Shown here piece by piece: positions 35,659 to 44,663 of a stretch of 64,000 bases of DNA. This DNA comes from Tautonia sociabilis (GTDB lineage Bacteria; Planctomycetota; Planctomycetia; Isosphaerales; Isosphaeraceae): NCBI RefSeq assembly GCF_003977685.1, contig NZ_RYZH01000018.1:52967-116966 (forward strand), read 5' to 3'. Within the stretch, counting starts at the first letter, position 1; every line of letters starts with the position of its first letter. Made by a program: the position numbers and the translations under genes. The notes below the pieces were generated by a model. That model was not told the origin of the DNA. It was given only the letters and a program-made list of their open reading frames with translations, and ran no database searches.

Positions 35659-36179
35659 CACTTCGCCCTTCTCGACCCTCGGGTGATCACAGCCGAGCCC
35701 AATCGACTGGCGATCGAGCCAGTCGCCGATCGCCCTGCGCGATCCGGCTCGGGAAGGCCCGACGTCCCGACGATCGGGCGCTCGGGATTCCCGGGAAGCG
35801 CGAGGATCGATCCGGAGATCCCGCCGGGGATCCGCGCGATTCGTCACGTGCGACTGGAATCGACGCCGAGTCGGAGCGGTTCCCGGCAGGATCGGGAGCG
35901 GCGATCCGACTGCGACGACCGCCCCGACCGGCGCTGACGGTGTTGCGTAACGTCTTGATACGAAACGACCCCGGCCCGATTCCCTCGGCCATTTCTCCCC
36001 AAGTCCCCGCCAACGGTCGGACGAACCAAAGAGCGAGCCTAGATCCGTCCTTCGGCCCCGTCGCGGCCTCGCCGCCCGGGCAACCGCCGCGTCGAATGGG
36101 CCGACTCCGAGCGTTCCGACCACGTGGAAGGGGCGGGGGCGCGTCGCCCCCGGCCGCAGGGAAGTACGAGGTGGTTGCA
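35659..36179. other. 521-bp intergenic region with a terminator-like hairpin
   Basis: An 8-bp inverted repeat, CGACTGGC/GCCAGTCG (35704-35711 with 35718-35725), follows the FHA gene and may terminate it. The remainder, including an open frame continuous with the CARDB gene from 35940, lacks gene-like features. I regard it as that gene's untranslated leader and promoter region. Confidence 0.45.
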
Positions 36180-37463
36180 ATGAGCGAGCGACACCCGCGG
36201 CGGGGCAACTCCGCGAAGACCCGACGCCGATCGATCCCGGCCTGTCTGGAGGCGCTGGAGGGCCGGCAACTGCTGGCCTACTCGTCGCTGGGCTTCTCGA
36301 TCCCCGACCTGGCCGTGGCCGACGCGTTCACCGGCCCGGTCGCCTCCCTCGGCGGGCGACTCGCGGTGACGGTCGATGTGGCCAACCTCGGCCAGAGCTC
36401 CATCCCCGAGCCGCTGAACCGGTTCTCCGGCTCGACCAGCACCGCCGACGCCGGCGAGACCGAGGTCGCCGTCTACCTAACGAGCCGCATCCACTCCCCC
36501 TTCGGCCAGCGCGTCTTGTTGGGGACGATCAACGTGCCGGCGATCCCGCAGAACCGCCTCGCCCGGGTTACCGGGGAAGTCACGCTGCCGGAGACGCTGC
36601 CGCCCGGGTTCCAGAATGCCGGCGGCAGCGTGTTCCTCACCGTCGAGGTCGACCCGAACCACCAGGTCCGCGACTACGACCGGACGAATAACTTCTTCCG
36701 ACCCGCCGACGCCGTCACGATCGTCCCCGACCTCCCCGAAGTACGGGCCATCGCCCTCGGCCTGCCTCCGGTGATGAACCCGGGGGATACGATCCGTCCC
36801 GAAGTGAAGGTCGCCAACTTCGGCGCCGCCTCGACCAACCTCCAGGGCCCGGTGACGGTCCAGATTGTCGCCTCGCAGGACCGGAACTTCGGGCCGGGCG
36901 ACATCATTTTGGGTACCTTCACTGTCGAGAACATCCCGGCGCTGTCCCTGGCCCCGACGAAGGGCTTCGTTCCGGGGGACGCGAACCTCACCGACCCGCC
37001 GAATGTGGTGAGGCTCGTCGCCGACCAGCCGGTCGTGCTGCCGGATACGGGATCCCCGTACTATGTCGGGGTGGTGATCGATCCGCTCAATGAGATCCAG
37101 GAGATCAGCGAGGAGGATGCGGGCCCCTCCTCCGATCTCGAGCTGCCCCAACTGGTCGCCGACTCGGGCCTCGGGCTGCCTCCGGCCGGGGTCATCACGA
37201 TCGCCAGCCCGACGGACCAGCCATTCCCCTACCCCGCGTTCCAGACGCCGACCGGGACGGCGACCTCGGTTTCCTCTCTGAGCGGGACGAATCCGGTTCT
37301 GGATCGAGCGCCTCAGCGAGCGACCCTCGCCAGTCGGATCGCGGCGGCTCGGGCGAGCCGGCGTCTGCCGATCGAGACGAAAGCCCTGACCGAGTCTCGG
37401 GTCCGACCGGGAGGCGGGCTCGCCGCCCGGCTGGCGGCCCGTCGAGCGATGCGGGGGATCTGA
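36180..37463 (+). CDS. CARDB-type planctomycete surface protein
   Basis: This 427-residue protein begins with a basic stretch followed by the motif LEALEGRQLLA, which matches the short N-terminal planctomycete extracellular signature (Pfam Planc_extracel). Two immunoglobulin-like CARDB domains then repeat: VTVDVANLGQSSIP with FLTVEVDPNHQVRDYD, and IRPEVKVANFGAAST with VGVVIDPLNEIQE. CARDB modules are cell-adhesion-related beta sandwiches of surface proteins. I prefer ATG 36180 (GAGGTGG upstream) over the open frame start at 35940. The C-terminus is Arg/Ala-rich (GGGLAARLAARRAMRG) and might anchor or sort the protein. Confidence 0.82.
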   Translation: MSERHPRRGNSAKTRRRSIPACLEALEGRQLLAYSSLGFSIPDLAVADAFTGPVASLGGRLAVTVDVANLGQSSIPEPLNRFSGSTSTADAGETEVAVYLTSRIHSPFGQRVLLGTINVPAIPQNRLARVTGEVTLPETLPPGFQNAGGSVFLTVEVDPNHQVRDYDRTNNFFRPADAVTIVPDLPEVRAIALGLPPVMNPGDTIRPEVKVANFGAASTNLQGPVTVQIVASQDRNFGPGDIILGTFTVENIPALSLAPTKGFVPGDANLTDPPNVVRLVADQPVVLPDTGSPYYVGVVIDPLNEIQEISEEDAGPSSDLELPQLVADSGLGLPPAGVITIASPTDQPFPYPAFQTPTGTATSVSSLSGTNPVLDRAPQRATLASRIAAARASRRLPIETKALTESRVRPGGGLAARLAARRAMRGI

Positions 37464-37738
37464 CCCATCCCCTGAGGAGGGGAGGGGGGACAGGCTGCCG
37501 ACCGTCCCGACCTCCTCGTCCGGGGGGCGGGCACTCGGGTTCGTTCCGAACATCGGCCGGAGGGTATGGCGACCGCGATCCCAGGAGCGGCCGGGCTGGA
37601 GGTGCCCTTCGGCCCGGCTTGACCCTCCGGTCGCGCCGGGCCTAGAATCGCACCTCCCGACCTCGCCAGACCCGCTCCGGGTCTTGTGACACGGGTCCCG
37701 ATCCTACCCTCGACCCGACGCCCGAGCCGGCCGCCCGC

Positions 37739-38740
37739 ATGATGACCCGTCGTTACGTCAAGCAGCTCGCCAACGGCGAGGCGGTCGATGAGGTGTTCCT
37801 CGTCGCCGAGAAGCAGCTCCGCTCCAACCGCCAGGGGCAACTTTACTTACACCTCGACCTGAGGGACCGCTCGGGGACCATCGGCGCCCGGCTCTGGAAC
37901 GCGACCGAGGAGCAGGCGCGCTCCTTCGACGCGGGGGACTACCTCCGGGCCCGGGGCAAGGTTCAGATCTTCCAGGGGGCGGCCCAACTGATCCTCTCCC
38001 AGATCGAGCCGACCTCGGCCGAGGGCCTGGACCCGGGCGAGTTCCTTCCCCGAGCCGCCCGGGGAGCGGCGGAGATGACCGCGAGGCTTCGCCAGTTGCT
38101 GATGGGCGTTTCCGACCCGCACCTTCGGGCGCTGGCCGAGTGCTTCCTGATCGACGACGAGTTCCTCTCGAAATTCACCGCCGCCCCGGCCGGCGTGCGC
38201 GTGCACCACGCGTACCAGGGGGGTCTACTCGAACACGTGCTCACGCTGCTGGAGGTGGCCGACCGGATCGCTCCGCTGTACCCGGATCTCAACCGAGACC
38301 TGCTGATGCTGGGGATCTTCCTGCACGACGCGGGCAAGATCCAGGAACTCGACTACCACCGGGCGTTCGGCTACACCGACCAAGGGCAGCTTGTCGGCCA
38401 CATCGTGCTGGGGGGCGAGCTGCTGGCCGAGAAGGTGAAGAGGACCGCCGACCTGACCGGGGAGCCGTTCCCAGAGGAGACGCTCCTGCGGCTCAAGCAC
38501 ATGATCGTCAGCCACCACGGGCCGGCGGAGTTCGGTAGCCCGAAGCCGCCGATGACCCCCGAGGCGATCGCGCTGCATTACCTCGACAACCTCGACGCCA
38601 AGGTCCACGCCTTTTCCCGGCAGATCCGGGAGGATCCCGCCGCCGGGTCGACCTGGACCTCCTTCGACCCCAATCTCGGCCGTCGCCTGTTCAAGGGGGC
38701 CTCCCCCGTCCCCGACGACGACGGGGGATTCCAGCCCTGA
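37739..38740 (+). CDS. YhaM-like 3'-5' exoribonuclease (OB plus HD domains)
   Basis: This 333-residue protein has an N-terminal OB-fold nucleic-acid-binding domain (QLYLHLDLRDRSGTIGARLW) up to about residue 95. An HD phosphohydrolase domain follows, with VHHAYQGGLLEHVLTL, FLHDAGKI and LKHMIVSHHG as metal-site segments. The arrangement is that of YhaM/CBF1, a Mn-dependent 3'-to-5' exonuclease acting on RNA and sometimes DNA. No ribosome-binding site is visible before ATG 37739; the second ATG at 37742 is equally possible. RNase R begins 73 bases downstream, so the two probably form an RNA-decay operon. Confidence 0.88.
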   Translation: MMTRRYVKQLANGEAVDEVFLVAEKQLRSNRQGQLYLHLDLRDRSGTIGARLWNATEEQARSFDAGDYLRARGKVQIFQGAAQLILSQIEPTSAEGLDPGEFLPRAARGAAEMTARLRQLLMGVSDPHLRALAECFLIDDEFLSKFTAAPAGVRVHHAYQGGLLEHVLTLLEVADRIAPLYPDLNRDLLMLGIFLHDAGKIQELDYHRAFGYTDQGQLVGHIVLGGELLAEKVKRTADLTGEPFPEETLLRLKHMIVSHHGPAEFGSPKPPMTPEAIALHYLDNLDAKVHAFSRQIREDPAAGSTWTSFDPNLGRRLFKGASPVPDDDGGFQP

Positions 38741-38813
38741 CCGCCCGCCTCCGGCACGGCTCGCACCGCGGCACGGGATCCGGGGGGCCTTTTTCCGATC
38801 GGAGGACGCGGCG

Positions 38814-41087
38814 ATGGCGACCCCGGATTACGAAGCCAGGGTGCTCGGCGCCCTCTCCCGGCCCGACTACTCGCCCACAACCGTCAAGGCCCTCTCCCGG
38901 GAGTTCGGCATCCCGGCCGCCGACTACCCCGACTTCCGCAAGGCTGTCAAGCGGCTGGTCAAGCGCGGGGCTCTCGTCGTCAACCGAGACAAGACGCTGG
39001 AACGGGCGGCCGAGGCCGCCCGAAAGGCCTCACCGGGAGCGATCCTCGGCACCTTCCGGCGGTCAGCCAAGGGGTTCGGCTTCGTCCGGCCGAAGGGAGT
39101 CACCGATCGGGCCGATCACATCTTCATCCCCGAGAAGTACACCGGAGACGCCTCCTCCGGCGACGAGGTCGCCGTGAAGATCACCCGGCGCTCCCGGACG
39201 CCGGGCATGAACCACGAGGGGAAAATTCTGCAGGTTGTCGAACGCGCCTCCGGCGTCTTCGTCGGCACCTATTTCGAGGACGACGGCCAGGGCTTCGTCC
39301 GGGTGGACAAATCCACCTTCCGAGAGCCGATCTACGTCGGAGACCCCGGCGCCAAGGGGGCCCGACCCGGCGACAAGGTCGTGCTGGAAATGGTCCGCTT
39401 CCCGTCCCCCGACCTGGAGGGGGAGGGGGTCATCACCGAGGTTCTCGGGCCCCGGGGCCGGCCCGGCGTGGACACCCTGATGGTCCTCCGCGCCCACAAC
39501 ATCCCCGAGGAGTTCGACGAGAACGTCCTCCGGGAAGCCCGGGAGCAGGCCAGGACGTTCCACGAGGACGACCTGCAGGGGAGACTCGACCTCCGCGATC
39601 TGCTCACCGTCACCATCGACCCCGCCACCGCCCGGGACTTCGACGACGCCATCTCCCTGTCGAGGGATGATCGCGGCTACTGGGAGCTTGGCGTCCACAT
39701 CGCCGACGTGGCGCACTTCGTCCCCCGGGGCTCCGACCTCGACCGGGCGGCCCGGCTGCGCGGCAACAGCGTCTACCTGCCCGATCGCGTCGTGCCCATG
39801 CTGCCGGAGATCCTCTCCAACAGCCTCGCCAGCCTCCAGCAAGGGAAAACCCGGTACGCCGTCAGCGCCCTGATCGAGTTCAACGAGGAGGGAATCCGCA
39901 CCGACTCCCGGTTCGTCCGGTCAGCCATTCGGGTCGACCACCGCTTCTCCTACGAGCAAGCGTATGACGCGATGATGAACCCCGATCGCCCCATCGAGGG
40001 GGTCTCCCCCGAGATCCGGGCGCTGCTCTCCCGGATGCTCTCCCTGGCGATGACCCTGCGTAAGCGGCGGTTCGCCCGGGGGGCGCTGGAGCTGACGATG
40101 CCGGAAGTGGAGGTGGAGTTGGGGGAGCAGGGAGAGGTCGTTGGCGCTCACCTCGCCAAGGACGACGAGAGCCATCAGGTGATCGAGGAGTTCATGCTCG
40201 CGGCCAACGAGGCCGTCGCCGAGTTTCTCACCGGCCGGGGCCTCGACTTCCTGAGGCGGGGGCACGACGACCCGCAGCCGGAGAAGCTCCGCGAGTTCGC
40301 CGAGTTCGCTCGAAGCCTCGGGTATCCCATCGAGAGCGCGCAGAGCCGGTTCGAGCTGCAACGGGTGCTCGACGAATCGAGGGACCAGCCGGAGCGCTAC
40401 GCCGTGCACTTCGGCCTGCTCCGGAGCCTCAAGCGGGCGCAGTATACCGCCGAGCGGGCCGGCCACTATGCGCTGGCGAGCGAGGACTACTGCCACTTCA
40501 CCTCGCCGATCCGACGCTATCCCGACCTCCAGGTCCACCGCGCCCTGCTCGCCGCCTTGGCCGGCAAGCGTCCGAAGGAGGACGTGGACGAGCTGGTCGC
40601 GCTGGCCGAGCACTGCTCGAGAACCGAGCGCCGGGCGGAATCGGCCGAGCAGGAGCTGATCAAGATCAAGCTGCTGACCTACCTGGCCGATCGGATCGGC
40701 CAGGTCTACCACGCGGTCATCATCGGGGTCGAGGATTTTGGCTTTTTCTGCCAGTTGATCGAGCTACCCGTCGAGGGGCTCGTCCACCTGGCCAGCCTGC
40801 AGAGCGACTACTATGACCTGGAGCGGGAGACGCACTCCCTGACCGGCCGCCGCCGAGGCCGCCGGTTCCGGCTCGGCGACCGCGTGGAGGTGCGGATCTG
40901 GCGCGTCGATGTGGACCGTCGCGAGCTGGACCTGGTCCTGAGCGAGGAACTGCCCTCCGAGCTGCCCTCCCCCGAGGCGAGAGGCCCTCGCCCTCGTCCT
41001 TCGGGACGGCCGGGCTCCCCGCCGTCGAGACGGCCCTCGGGCCCGCCCAAGCCTCGGAAGAAGGGAAGCCGAACGCGGCGATCGTGA
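38814..41087 (+). CDS. rnr: Ribonuclease R
   Basis: This 757-residue RNase II/RNase R family exoribonuclease has in order an N-terminal winged-helix-like segment (residues 1-65), cold-shock OB domains with KGFGFVRPKG and GQGFVRVDK, and the RNB catalytic domain with DPATARDFDDAISL near residue 270. An S1 domain (YHAVIIGVEDFGFFCQL) and a Lys/Arg/Pro-rich C-terminal tail follow. The four Mg-binding aspartates of the RNB motif are intact. It degrades structured RNA from the 3' end. GGAGGA lies seven bases before ATG 38814. Its stop lies five bases from the convergent zinc-ribbon gene. Confidence 0.96.
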   Translation: MATPDYEARVLGALSRPDYSPTTVKALSREFGIPAADYPDFRKAVKRLVKRGALVVNRDKTLERAAEAARKASPGAILGTFRRSAKGFGFVRPKGVTDRADHIFIPEKYTGDASSGDEVAVKITRRSRTPGMNHEGKILQVVERASGVFVGTYFEDDGQGFVRVDKSTFREPIYVGDPGAKGARPGDKVVLEMVRFPSPDLEGEGVITEVLGPRGRPGVDTLMVLRAHNIPEEFDENVLREAREQARTFHEDDLQGRLDLRDLLTVTIDPATARDFDDAISLSRDDRGYWELGVHIADVAHFVPRGSDLDRAARLRGNSVYLPDRVVPMLPEILSNSLASLQQGKTRYAVSALIEFNEEGIRTDSRFVRSAIRVDHRFSYEQAYDAMMNPDRPIEGVSPEIRALLSRMLSLAMTLRKRRFARGALELTMPEVEVELGEQGEVVGAHLAKDDESHQVIEEFMLAANEAVAEFLTGRGLDFLRRGHDDPQPEKLREFAEFARSLGYPIESAQSRFELQRVLDESRDQPERYAVHFGLLRSLKRAQYTAERAGHYALASEDYCHFTSPIRRYPDLQVHRALLAALAGKRPKEDVDELVALAEHCSRTERRAESAEQELIKIKLLTYLADRIGQVYHAVIIGVEDFGFFCQLIELPVEGLVHLASLQSDYYDLERETHSLTGRRRGRRFRLGDRVEVRIWRVDVDRRELDLVLSEELPSELPSPEARGPRPRPSGRPGSPPSRRPSGPPKPRKKGSRTRRS

Positions 41088-41092
41088 GGGGA

Positions 41093-41410
41093 TCAGGACC
41101 CGGCCGGGACGGATCGAGACTCGACCGATTCGGGCCATCGCGTCGTCAGCACGGACCCGCTCCGGGCCGATCGGCTCGGCAGTTCGAGAAACTCCACCGT
41201 CTCCTCCTCGGAGGAAATCTCGACGAGGTACCAATCTCGGCAATTGCCGCACGTCCCGATCAGCCGATCCGGGTCGAATTGATCCGGCTGCACATAGTCC
41301 AGATGGCCGGAGCAATTCGGGCAGCGCTCGGGGGGGAGGCCATCAGCGCCGAGACGGAACGGGACCCGCTCGAAACGGAGGGAAACCATTCCTCGCTGGG
41401 ATCGCGGCAT
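41093..41410 (-). CDS. Small zinc-ribbon protein
   Basis: This 105-residue protein has two knuckles, RCPNCSGHLDYV and TCGNCRDWYLVE, forming a four-cysteine zinc ribbon in its middle. ATG 41410 has AGGAGGG seven bases upstream, while a later in-frame ATG at 41389 has none, so the longer form is chosen. A good minus-strand promoter lies at 41496-41525. It is convergent with RNase R. The ribbon most resembles nucleic-acid or protein-binding adaptors; the exact function is unknown. Confidence 0.78.
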   Translation of the reverse strand: MPRSQRGMVSLRFERVPFRLGADGLPPERCPNCSGHLDYVQPDQFDPDRLIGTCGNCRDWYLVEISSEEETVEFLELPSRSARSGSVLTTRWPESVESRSVPAGS

Positions 41411-41495
41411 CGCAGCGCCCTCCTGTCAAAGGCCTCCCTGTCTTCGGGGAAACCGAGACTTCGATCGACAGAATCAGGCATCATCGCCGATTCTC

Positions 41496-41525
41496 AGTAT
41501 AAAGCAGAATTCGGATCGATCGCAA
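41496..41525 (-). promoter_or_regulatory. Promoter for the zinc-ribbon gene
   Basis: On the minus strand TTGCGA, an 18-base spacer and TATACT lie about 85 bases upstream of ATG 41410, in an A/T-rich patch unusual for this DNA. Confidence 0.6.
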
Positions 41526-42278
41526 GCATAACTTTTCAAGAATACCGGCCACGGTGCCAAAAAAACGGAACTCTAGGCCGCGAGGAATAGGCCTCCGTTC
41601 CCGCCGACGAAACGTCTCTCGGCCCCTGAGGACCAGCCGGCCGCCGTTTGATCGGGTCAGATCCGACCTGCCCCAGCGGGAGGCCAACCTGGAGAGGATC
41701 GAGCGCTCCTCCGCGCTGGGATCGAGGCCCTCAAGTCCTCCCGCCTCGTCCCTGAGCGACCACGGGACCGCTTCCGCTTCTGATGACATCGGGCCGCGCG
41801 ATCAGTCCCGATTCTTCAGAGCTCGCGTGTCATTCTGACATTCCCGAGCGTCGCCCCGACGGACTGATCGCCAGAATCCGATCCAATGGAAGCGCTTCCG
41901 GCGAATGGTTTCCGATCTCGGCACCGAGGCACTCCATTTGCTGACTCATCTTGAACCGAATCGACCCGGGACGATGCGATCGGGCTCGTCATGTTCGTCG
42001 ATCCGGTTGGGTTGATCGGGAGGATTGGGAGGATCTTTGGGTTTGGGGCGCGAGAAGTGCCTGCGGTTTTACCGGCCGATCCAGGTTGCCCATGTTATAG
42101 TGAAGTGGAGATGTCTGCGGGATCGTCCGAGCGAACCGGTGGAGCGGTTCCGGGGGCGATCGGTCGCAGGTGTTGGAGACGCCCCGGGGACGGGGACGTC
42201 CCGCCTCCGCCCCGAGGAATCGCCGAACGAGTTATGCACCAGCGAGGAGAGCCGCGAGTCGGCTCGGAGGTATCAATC
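41526..42278. other. 753-bp intergenic region upstream of the YTV gene
   Basis: Frames here look like noise: mixed, Arg-rich, without ribosome-binding sites. Part of the region before 42090 is comparatively AT-rich. It must hold regulatory sequence for the YTV gene; the clearest part is the extended -10 at 42093. Confidence 0.45.
42093..42101 (+). promoter_or_regulatory. Extended -10 promoter element for the YTV gene
   Basis: TGTTATAGT is a TGn-extended -10 box with no clear -35. The YTV gene start is about 178 bases downstream, so the mRNA would have a leader of about 170 nt. Confidence 0.4.
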
Positions 42279-43652
42279 ATGTCCAAGAGCCAGGGAGTGA
42301 CGCGGCTCGCCGCGCTGGCCCTGCTCGTACTCGGGACCGTGGCCCCGGCCGGGGCCACGTATTGCGGCGCGGCGTCGTACCGGATCTGCGCCGCGCCGGT
42401 GGTCCAGACCGTCGACGTGGTGGCCATGGCCCCCCGGTACGAGACGGTGATGAAGACCGTGTACGAGACGGTCTACGAGGTCCAGCCGACCACGGTGATG
42501 CAGACCCGCTACCGCACGGCCTACCGGACCGAGCAGTACCAGGTCCAGCGGCCGATCGTCGAGACGGTCGAGCAGGAGCGACGCTACACCGTCATGAAGC
42601 CGGTCTACGAGACGGCCGAACACGAGCGACGCTACACCGTCATGAAGCCGGTGATCGAGACCCAGCAGCGCGAGCGACGCTACACCGTCATGAAGCCGGT
42701 CTACGAGACGGCCGAACACGAGCGACGCTACACCGTCATGAAGCCGGTGATCGAGACCCAGCAGCGCGAGCGACGCTACACCGTCATGAAGCCGGTCTAC
42801 GAGACGGCCGAACACGAGCGACGCTACACCGTCATGAAGCCGGTGATCGAGACGAGCACCGTGCAGCGGACCTATCGGGTCTTGCGGCCGGTCGTCACCC
42901 AGCGTCAGGTTGTCGAGGAGTGTGGGGCGTACGAAACGCAACTGGAGGTCGTGCCCGGCCCGATCGTGCAGCGTCGGGTGCCGGTCGCGGTCGCGTCGTG
43001 CGACCCATGCGAGGAGCCCCGGGGCCTGCTCGGCGGCCTGCTCCACCACAAGAAGCGGGCGTTCGCGACGGTCGCCGTGCAGTGCCCGCCCCGAACCGTC
43101 GCCCGGCGGGTCTTCGTCTCGAAGCCGGTCGTCCGGACGGTTTCCGAGACCAAGTATGTCGCCGAGACCCGGGTGCAGGAGATCCCCGTCCAGACCTGCC
43201 GCTATGTGGCGGAGGAGCGGGTCGAGCGCATCCCGGTGACCACCTGCCGGTACGTCGCCGAGGAACGTGTCGAGCCGTACCAGGTGCAGACCTGCCGCTA
43301 TGTGGCGGAGGAGCGGGTCGAGCGCATTCCGGTGACCACGTGCCGATACGTCGCCGAGGAACGTGTCGAGCCGTACCAGGTGCAGACCTGCCGCTATGTG
43401 GCGGAGGAGCGGGTCGAGCGCATCCCGGTGACCACCTGCCGGTACGTCGCCGAGGAACGTGTCGAGCGCGTCCCGGTCCAGCAGGTCCGCTACGTCACCG
43501 AGACCGCCGAGCGACAGGTGCCCGTGACGGTTCGAGAGGAGGTCCCGGTCACGGTCCAACGCTGCGTTCCCCGGGTGGTCGCCCGGCCGGTGCCGGTCAC
43601 CGTCTGCTCGATGGTGCCGGTGGCGGTGCCCACCTGCCTGACCTGCCCCTGA
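42279..43652 (+). CDS. YTV-repeat cell wall/surface protein
   Basis: ATG 42279 follows GGAGG at eight bases and opens a 457-residue protein with a signal peptide (RLAALALLVLGTVAPAGA). The mature protein is almost wholly repeats. Residues about 100-195 are six copies of a 16-residue unit RRYTVMKPVYETAEHE or its IETQQRE variant. From about 305, a second family alternates CRYVAEERVERIPVTT with CRYVAEERVEPYQVQT. This matches the YTV (Tyr-Thr-Val) proteins found as abundant cross-linked components of planctomycete cell walls. Cysteines in the second repeat family could form disulfides. The nearby M28 peptidase is convergent. Confidence 0.92.
   Translation: MSKSQGVTRLAALALLVLGTVAPAGATYCGAASYRICAAPVVQTVDVVAMAPRYETVMKTVYETVYEVQPTTVMQTRYRTAYRTEQYQVQRPIVETVEQERRYTVMKPVYETAEHERRYTVMKPVIETQQRERRYTVMKPVYETAEHERRYTVMKPVIETQQRERRYTVMKPVYETAEHERRYTVMKPVIETSTVQRTYRVLRPVVTQRQVVEECGAYETQLEVVPGPIVQRRVPVAVASCDPCEEPRGLLGGLLHHKKRAFATVAVQCPPRTVARRVFVSKPVVRTVSETKYVAETRVQEIPVQTCRYVAEERVERIPVTTCRYVAEERVEPYQVQTCRYVAEERVERIPVTTCRYVAEERVEPYQVQTCRYVAEERVERIPVTTCRYVAEERVERVPVQQVRYVTETAERQVPVTVREEVPVTVQRCVPRVVARPVPVTVCSMVPVAVPTCLTCP
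42579..42866. repeat. Six 48-bp tandem repeats (YTV repeats)
   Basis: Each unit starts CGACGCTACACCGTCATGAA, at 42579, 42627, 42675, 42723, 42771 and 42819. Two alternating forms make a 96-bp higher-order repeat. Synonymous positions are almost identical, which points to recent homogenisation. Confidence 0.9.
43191..43478. repeat. Three 96-bp tandem repeats (Cys-Arg-Tyr-Val repeats)
   Basis: Copies starting CAGACCTGCCGCTATGTGG lie at 43191, 43287 and 43383, each encoding 32 residues. The middle copy differs at a few third positions. Confidence 0.88.
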
Positions 43653-43681
43653 GCATCGAGTCGAGCCAAAGCGATCGCTCG

Positions 43682-43715
43682 ACGCCCGTCGGGGGACCAT
43701 CCCCCCGGCGGGCGT
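43682..43715. terminator. Terminator stem-loop after the YTV gene
   Basis: A 14-bp stem (43682-43695 with 43702-43715), with a single T-G wobble and a six-base loop, sits between convergent genes. There is no T-tract. It probably acts in both directions. Confidence 0.6.
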
Positions 43716-43763
43716 GGTTCGATTCAAGGGGGCGATGCGATGAATCGCCCAGCGTCGCGACGC

Positions 43764-44663
43764 TCACTCTCGGTCGGGGTCCCTGAGCCGTCGATCGTCG
43801 CCGACCTCGGCGTGGCCGGGGATCTCGTCGGATCGATCCAGCGCTAGGAGGTACGAGAGGACCAGAGCGTAGGTCCGGACATAGGTCTCCTGGTCGACGT
43901 TCTCGAAGCGGTCCTTCTCCGAGTGGATGAGCTCGAAACGGTCGAGCGGCAGACCGTCGAAGGTGATGGTCGGGATTCCCGCTCGCTCGAAGGGCATCGA
44001 GTCGGCGCCGACTCCCCGGATGACGTGGCCCTCCAGGGGAAGGTCGTTCGCCTCGGCGACACGATGGGCGATCGCCTCCAGGGCGTCGTTCGAGCCGTTT
44101 TCCCAGAGGAACGGCCCGCCGGCTCCGAGAACCTCCAGGTTCACCATCGCCCGGATCCGGTCCACTCCGGCGTCTCCGAGCTGATCGACGTAGAGCGAGG
44201 AGCCGACAAGCCCCTGCTCCTCGTAAGCGAATCCCAGGAACACAAAGGTGTGCGTCGTGGGCACATCCTTGATCGCCTGATACAGGTTCGAGGCCATGCA
44301 GGCCCCGGACCAGTCATCAATGATCCCGTCCCCGACCCCCACCTTGTCCAGATGGCCGCCGACGACAATCACGGCGTCGGTTGCTCCCGGCTTGGTGACG
44401 ATGACGTTGTGCAGCAGGGGGTCGCCCTCCCGTCGGCCGGGGACGGCCTGAAGCTCGATCGCATCGGCCGGCGCGCCGGCCTGCTCGTAGAGTGCCTTGA
44501 GCCGGGCCACCCGAGCCGGATTCTCTCGGGGAGCCGAGGCCAGCTCCTCGATCAGCTCGTTGTCGGGGACCGGCGCCGGGGCAGGGGATTGCCCGATCGC
44601 GGCGATCGGGGGCAGCGACATCAGCACAGCGAACCATCGGACCGAGGCGCGGACGGTCAGCAT
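43764..44663 (-). CDS. Secreted M28-family metallopeptidase
   Basis: This 299-residue protein has a signal peptide (VRWFAVLMSLPPIAAIG) and an M28 aminopeptidase domain. Zinc-ligand segments in order are VGGHLDKVGVGDGIIDD (His, Asp), FAYEEQGLVGS (Glu pair), a VNLEVLG strand and the C-terminal LIHSEKDRFENVD (His). Enzymes of this family remove N-terminal amino acids using two zinc ions. It is somewhat shorter than typical members, without accessory domains. ATG 44663 has GGAG eight bases upstream. It probably works in the periplasm or outside the cell. Confidence 0.88.
   Translation of the reverse strand: MLTVRASVRWFAVLMSLPPIAAIGQSPAPAPVPDNELIEELASAPRENPARVARLKALYEQAGAPADAIELQAVPGRREGDPLLHNVIVTKPGATDAVIVVGGHLDKVGVGDGIIDDWSGACMASNLYQAIKDVPTTHTFVFLGFAYEEQGLVGSSLYVDQLGDAGVDRIRAMVNLEVLGAGGPFLWENGSNDALEAIAHRVAEANDLPLEGHVIRGVGADSMPFERAGIPTITFDGLPLDRFELIHSEKDRFENVDQETYVRTYALVLSYLLALDRSDEIPGHAEVGDDRRLRDPDRE

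Noticed and set aside
41481..41789. 102-aa minus-strand frame upstream of the zinc-ribbon gene
   Set aside because: It covers that gene's TTGCGA/TATACT promoter and lacks homology or a ribosome-binding site.
42579..43478. CRISPR-like regular repeats
   Set aside because: The repeats are contiguous coding units without unique spacers, and there are no cas genes.
42273..43727. 484-aa antisense frame across the YTV gene
   Set aside because: Its Leu/Asp/His repeats are the exact reverse reading of the YTV repeats. The plus-strand frame has the signal peptide, ribosome-binding site and family match.
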